Below are positions 62,596 to 64,000 of a stretch of DNA of 64,000 bases, one piece after another. This DNA comes from Marnyiella aurantia (GTDB taxonomy: Bacteria; Bacteroidota; Bacteroidia; Flavobacteriales; Weeksellaceae). Each line of letters begins with the position of its first letter. Position 1 is the stretch's first letter. The stretch is from contig NZ_CP059472.1 in assembly GCF_014041915.1 (NCBI RefSeq), positions 1,798,001-1,862,000 of the forward strand. Direction: 5' to 3'. Under the pieces are notes generated by a model. It had not been told where the DNA came from. It searched no databases and saw nothing but the letters and a program-made list of their open reading frames with translations. The position numbers and the translations under genes were made by a program.

Positions 62596-62617
62596 ACCAA
62601 TCAGTATCTAAACACGG

Positions 62618-62643
62618 AAGGCGGCTTTAATAGCCGCCTTTCT
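62618..62643 (+). terminator. Rho-independent terminator
   Basis: AAGGCGGCT pairs with AGCCGCCTT across a 5-base loop, followed by TCT. Confidence 0.75.
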
Positions 62644-62771
62644 GTTGCTGTTTTCAATACGTTTTCAGTCCGGTGTAAGTAGGAGAATTTATCGGGAAAA
62701 AGTGCTGTCGGAGTCTAAATGAGAATACTTCGTAATCGGACTCAAATTCCAGCTGACCCTTTTTCTTCCTC

Positions 62772-63326
62772 TTAATCATACCTCGCTGCCAAAGTCATCA
62801 GATCCCTGTAAAGAGGGTCCGATGATCTGTAAAAAAGGCGGATTAAACCGCGCATCTGATCTCCGGTTGGGGCAGAGATGTGGAAAACTTTAGCGTAGCC
62901 TACGTCGCTTTTGGCCAGTTCGTTATAATCTGCCTGATAACCGCGCAAATAATTTCCCTCTGTGTCGTAGTACAGAATAAAGTTATCAGGACTATATCCG
63001 CTGGCACCCTGTACCATACTGGCCGTTTCAGCAGCGTTGATATGAACAGACAGCTCTCCTTCACTCCGTCTATCGCGGTTCATGACTACATTCGCGCCGA
63101 ATTCGGCTGTTTTATAAGTAATGTTGCCATCGGTTGAATACCTTACCCGGATCACTGCAGATATGGGCATGTCGAATTTTGATAGATTTTCTGACACCAG
63201 GATAAATTGGTACTTTATACCGCTGTTGGAAGTCCAGTTATAAAAGTCAACAATGTCAACTTTTTTTACCTGAGACTGTAATAATGAGAAAAGCAGTATG
63301 AAAAAGGTGGTTACAATGGTTTTCAT
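62772..63326 (-). CDS. Exported protein of unknown function
   Basis: A 184-residue protein with a signal peptide (MKTIVTTFFILLFSLLQSQ). The mature part is a beta-rich domain (IKYQFILVSENLSKF, ISAVIRVRYSTDGNITYKTAEF) followed by YYDTEGNYLRGYQADYN and a helical end. No family is recognised, and it has no cysteine. It lies alone between the T9SS cargo gene and aconitase. The 232-bp gap to aconitase holds only the aconitase terminator. Confidence 0.65.
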   Translation of the reverse strand: MKTIVTTFFILLFSLLQSQVKKVDIVDFYNWTSNSGIKYQFILVSENLSKFDMPISAVIRVRYSTDGNITYKTAEFGANVVMNRDRRSEGELSVHINAAETASMVQGASGYSPDNFILYYDTEGNYLRGYQADYNELAKSDVGYAKVFHISAPTGDQMRGLIRLFYRSSDPLYRDLMTLAARYD

Positions 63327-63505
63327 AGATTGGTTATTAGTAACTCAAATGTATAAAAAACTATAGTTTATACACAAGTAGTAACATATGTACGTTTAGC
63401 GAAACCTGATTTTCGGGACAGGGATATTTGTTATGGTGGACCGTTAATACTTCGCCAATCTCATAGCAGATGATTCTCTAATATTTTCTGTGAAATAAAA
63501 TGAAG

Positions 63506-63533
63506 AAAGCCACAGCAAATCTGCTATGGCTTT
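63506..63533 (-). terminator. Aconitase terminator hairpin
   Basis: A 12-bp stem (63506-63517 with 63522-63533) contains one G-U pair on the minus strand and an A-C mismatch on the plus strand, so it suits the minus-strand transcript better. Confidence 0.6.
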
Positions 63534-63558
63534 TCTTTTATAGATAACGAGTAGGTTA

Positions 63559-64000
63559 TTACTTGGCTGCCTGTCTTGCTGCTTCTGCCGCAATAAGGTT
63601 AAGTGCAGATCCTGCTTTAAACCATTCAATCTGCTGTGCGTTATACGTATGGTTTGCCATGATGGTCTCCTTTGTGCCGTCTGCATGAACGATTTCCAAA
63701 GTAAGTGGCTTGCCAGGTGCAAACTGATCCAGATCCAGGAAGTTTACGGTATCATCTTCTTCAAACTTCTCGTAATCTGCTTCGTTCTGGAAGGTAAGAC
63801 CCAACATACCCTGCTTTTTAAGGTTTGTTTCGTGGATCCTTGCAAATGATTTTACCAGTACTGCCATTACACCAAGATGTCTTGGCTCCATAGCCGCGTG
63901 CTCTCTGGAAGAACCTTCACCGTAGTTCTGGTCACCCACAACAATTGAAGATATTCCTGCCGCCTTGTAAGCTCGCGCTACATTTGGTACCTCATCATAT
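63559..64000 (-). CDS. Aconitate hydratase, C-terminal part (cut by the window end)
   Basis: The last 147 or so residues of a mitochondrial-type aconitase that isomerises citrate and isocitrate in the TCA cycle. The C-terminal swivel-domain signature [24 protein letters not shown] (with the conserved Ser-Arg of the active site) begins near 63945. The frame is open to the window edge ([15 protein letters not shown]), so the ATG at 63939 is internal. With the two fumarases this is the third TCA cycle enzyme in the window. Confidence 0.93.
   Translation of the reverse strand, partial: YDEVPNVARAYKAAGISSIVVGDQNYGEGSSREHAAMEPRHLGVMAVLVKSFARIHETNLKKQGMLGLTFQNEADYEKFEEDDTVNFLDLDQFAPGKPLTLEIVHADGTKETIMANHTYNAQQIEWFKAGSALNLIAAEAARQAAK

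Noticed and set aside
1-64000. tRNA, rRNA, CRISPR, insertion sequence or prophage
   Set aside because: Intergenic regions were read for clover-leaf, repeat-spacer, transposase and integrase signs; none was seen. A dedicated tRNA or covariance search was not possible.

Overview
The window looks like chromosomal DNA of a flavobacterium, most likely of the Chryseobacterium group (Weeksellaceae). The grounds are Bacteroidota-type promoters (a TAnnTTTG -7 box close to the start codon and no obvious Shine-Dalgarno sequences), a type IX secretion (T9SS) sorting domain, DUF4251, DUF6702, DUF5689 and CCDC81-like HU families, a fused CcoN-CcoO oxidase subunit, and protein sequences that read as typical of that group. 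No rRNA, tRNA, CRISPR array, insertion sequence, prophage or integrase was seen. It is a compact, mostly housekeeping stretch with few gaps over 200 bp.

Layout. 0-5.5 kb: a secreted DUF5689/choice-of-anchor J protein cut by the window edge, a DUF6702 protein, and a tight minus-strand operon for an AmgK-like sugar kinase, a stand-alone RapZ C-terminal domain, a MurU-like nucleotidyltransferase and a LOG-family hydrolase. A WG-repeat protein is divergent from it. 5.5-13.7 kb: a TPP riboswitch in front of a TonB-dependent receptor (predicted thiamine uptake), then an HU-like membrane protein, a thioesterase, a 2-hydroxyacid dehydrogenase, a beta-lactamase-fold lipoprotein, an Ig-like lipoprotein and a haem-binding protein. 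13.8-17 kb: two unrelated fumarases (class II and class I) facing away from each other. 17-26.7 kb: release factor 1, two thioredoxin-like proteins, methylmalonyl-CoA mutase large subunit, MeaB, dipeptide epimerase, M48 protease and small lipoproteins.

26.7-37.5 kb is mostly minus strand: folD, queE, a polyprenyl glycosylphosphotransferase, mlaE, mlaF and a beta-barrel protein, followed by pgi, a DUF4349 lipoprotein and lon. 37.6-48 kb is plus strand: a PpiD-like isomerase, the MCE protein MlaD, a two-gene Fe-S membrane oxidoreductase, a glycosyltransferase, a flippase and serS. 48.9-57.8 kb is a complete cbb3 oxidase locus (ccoI, S, NO, Q, P, G, fixH, TauE/SafE-like), divergent from a Crp/Fnr regulator. 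Identical-architecture TGAT-N4-ATCA palindromes lie in the shared promoter region and before ccoS. 57.9-64 kb holds panB, an RluA pseudouridine synthase, a T9SS cargo protein and the 3' end of aconitase.

Three conserved genes (the DUF5689 protein, the DUF4349 lipoprotein and ccoI) each carry a one-base frameshift. All three read through perfectly once one base is added or removed, so sequencing or assembly error is at least as likely as real gene loss. The most interesting points are the amino-sugar operon with the RapZ domain, the TPP-controlled receptor, the FNR-like sites around the cbb3 locus, the split Emo-like oxidoreductase, and a heptanucleotide tandem repeat that runs into a start codon.
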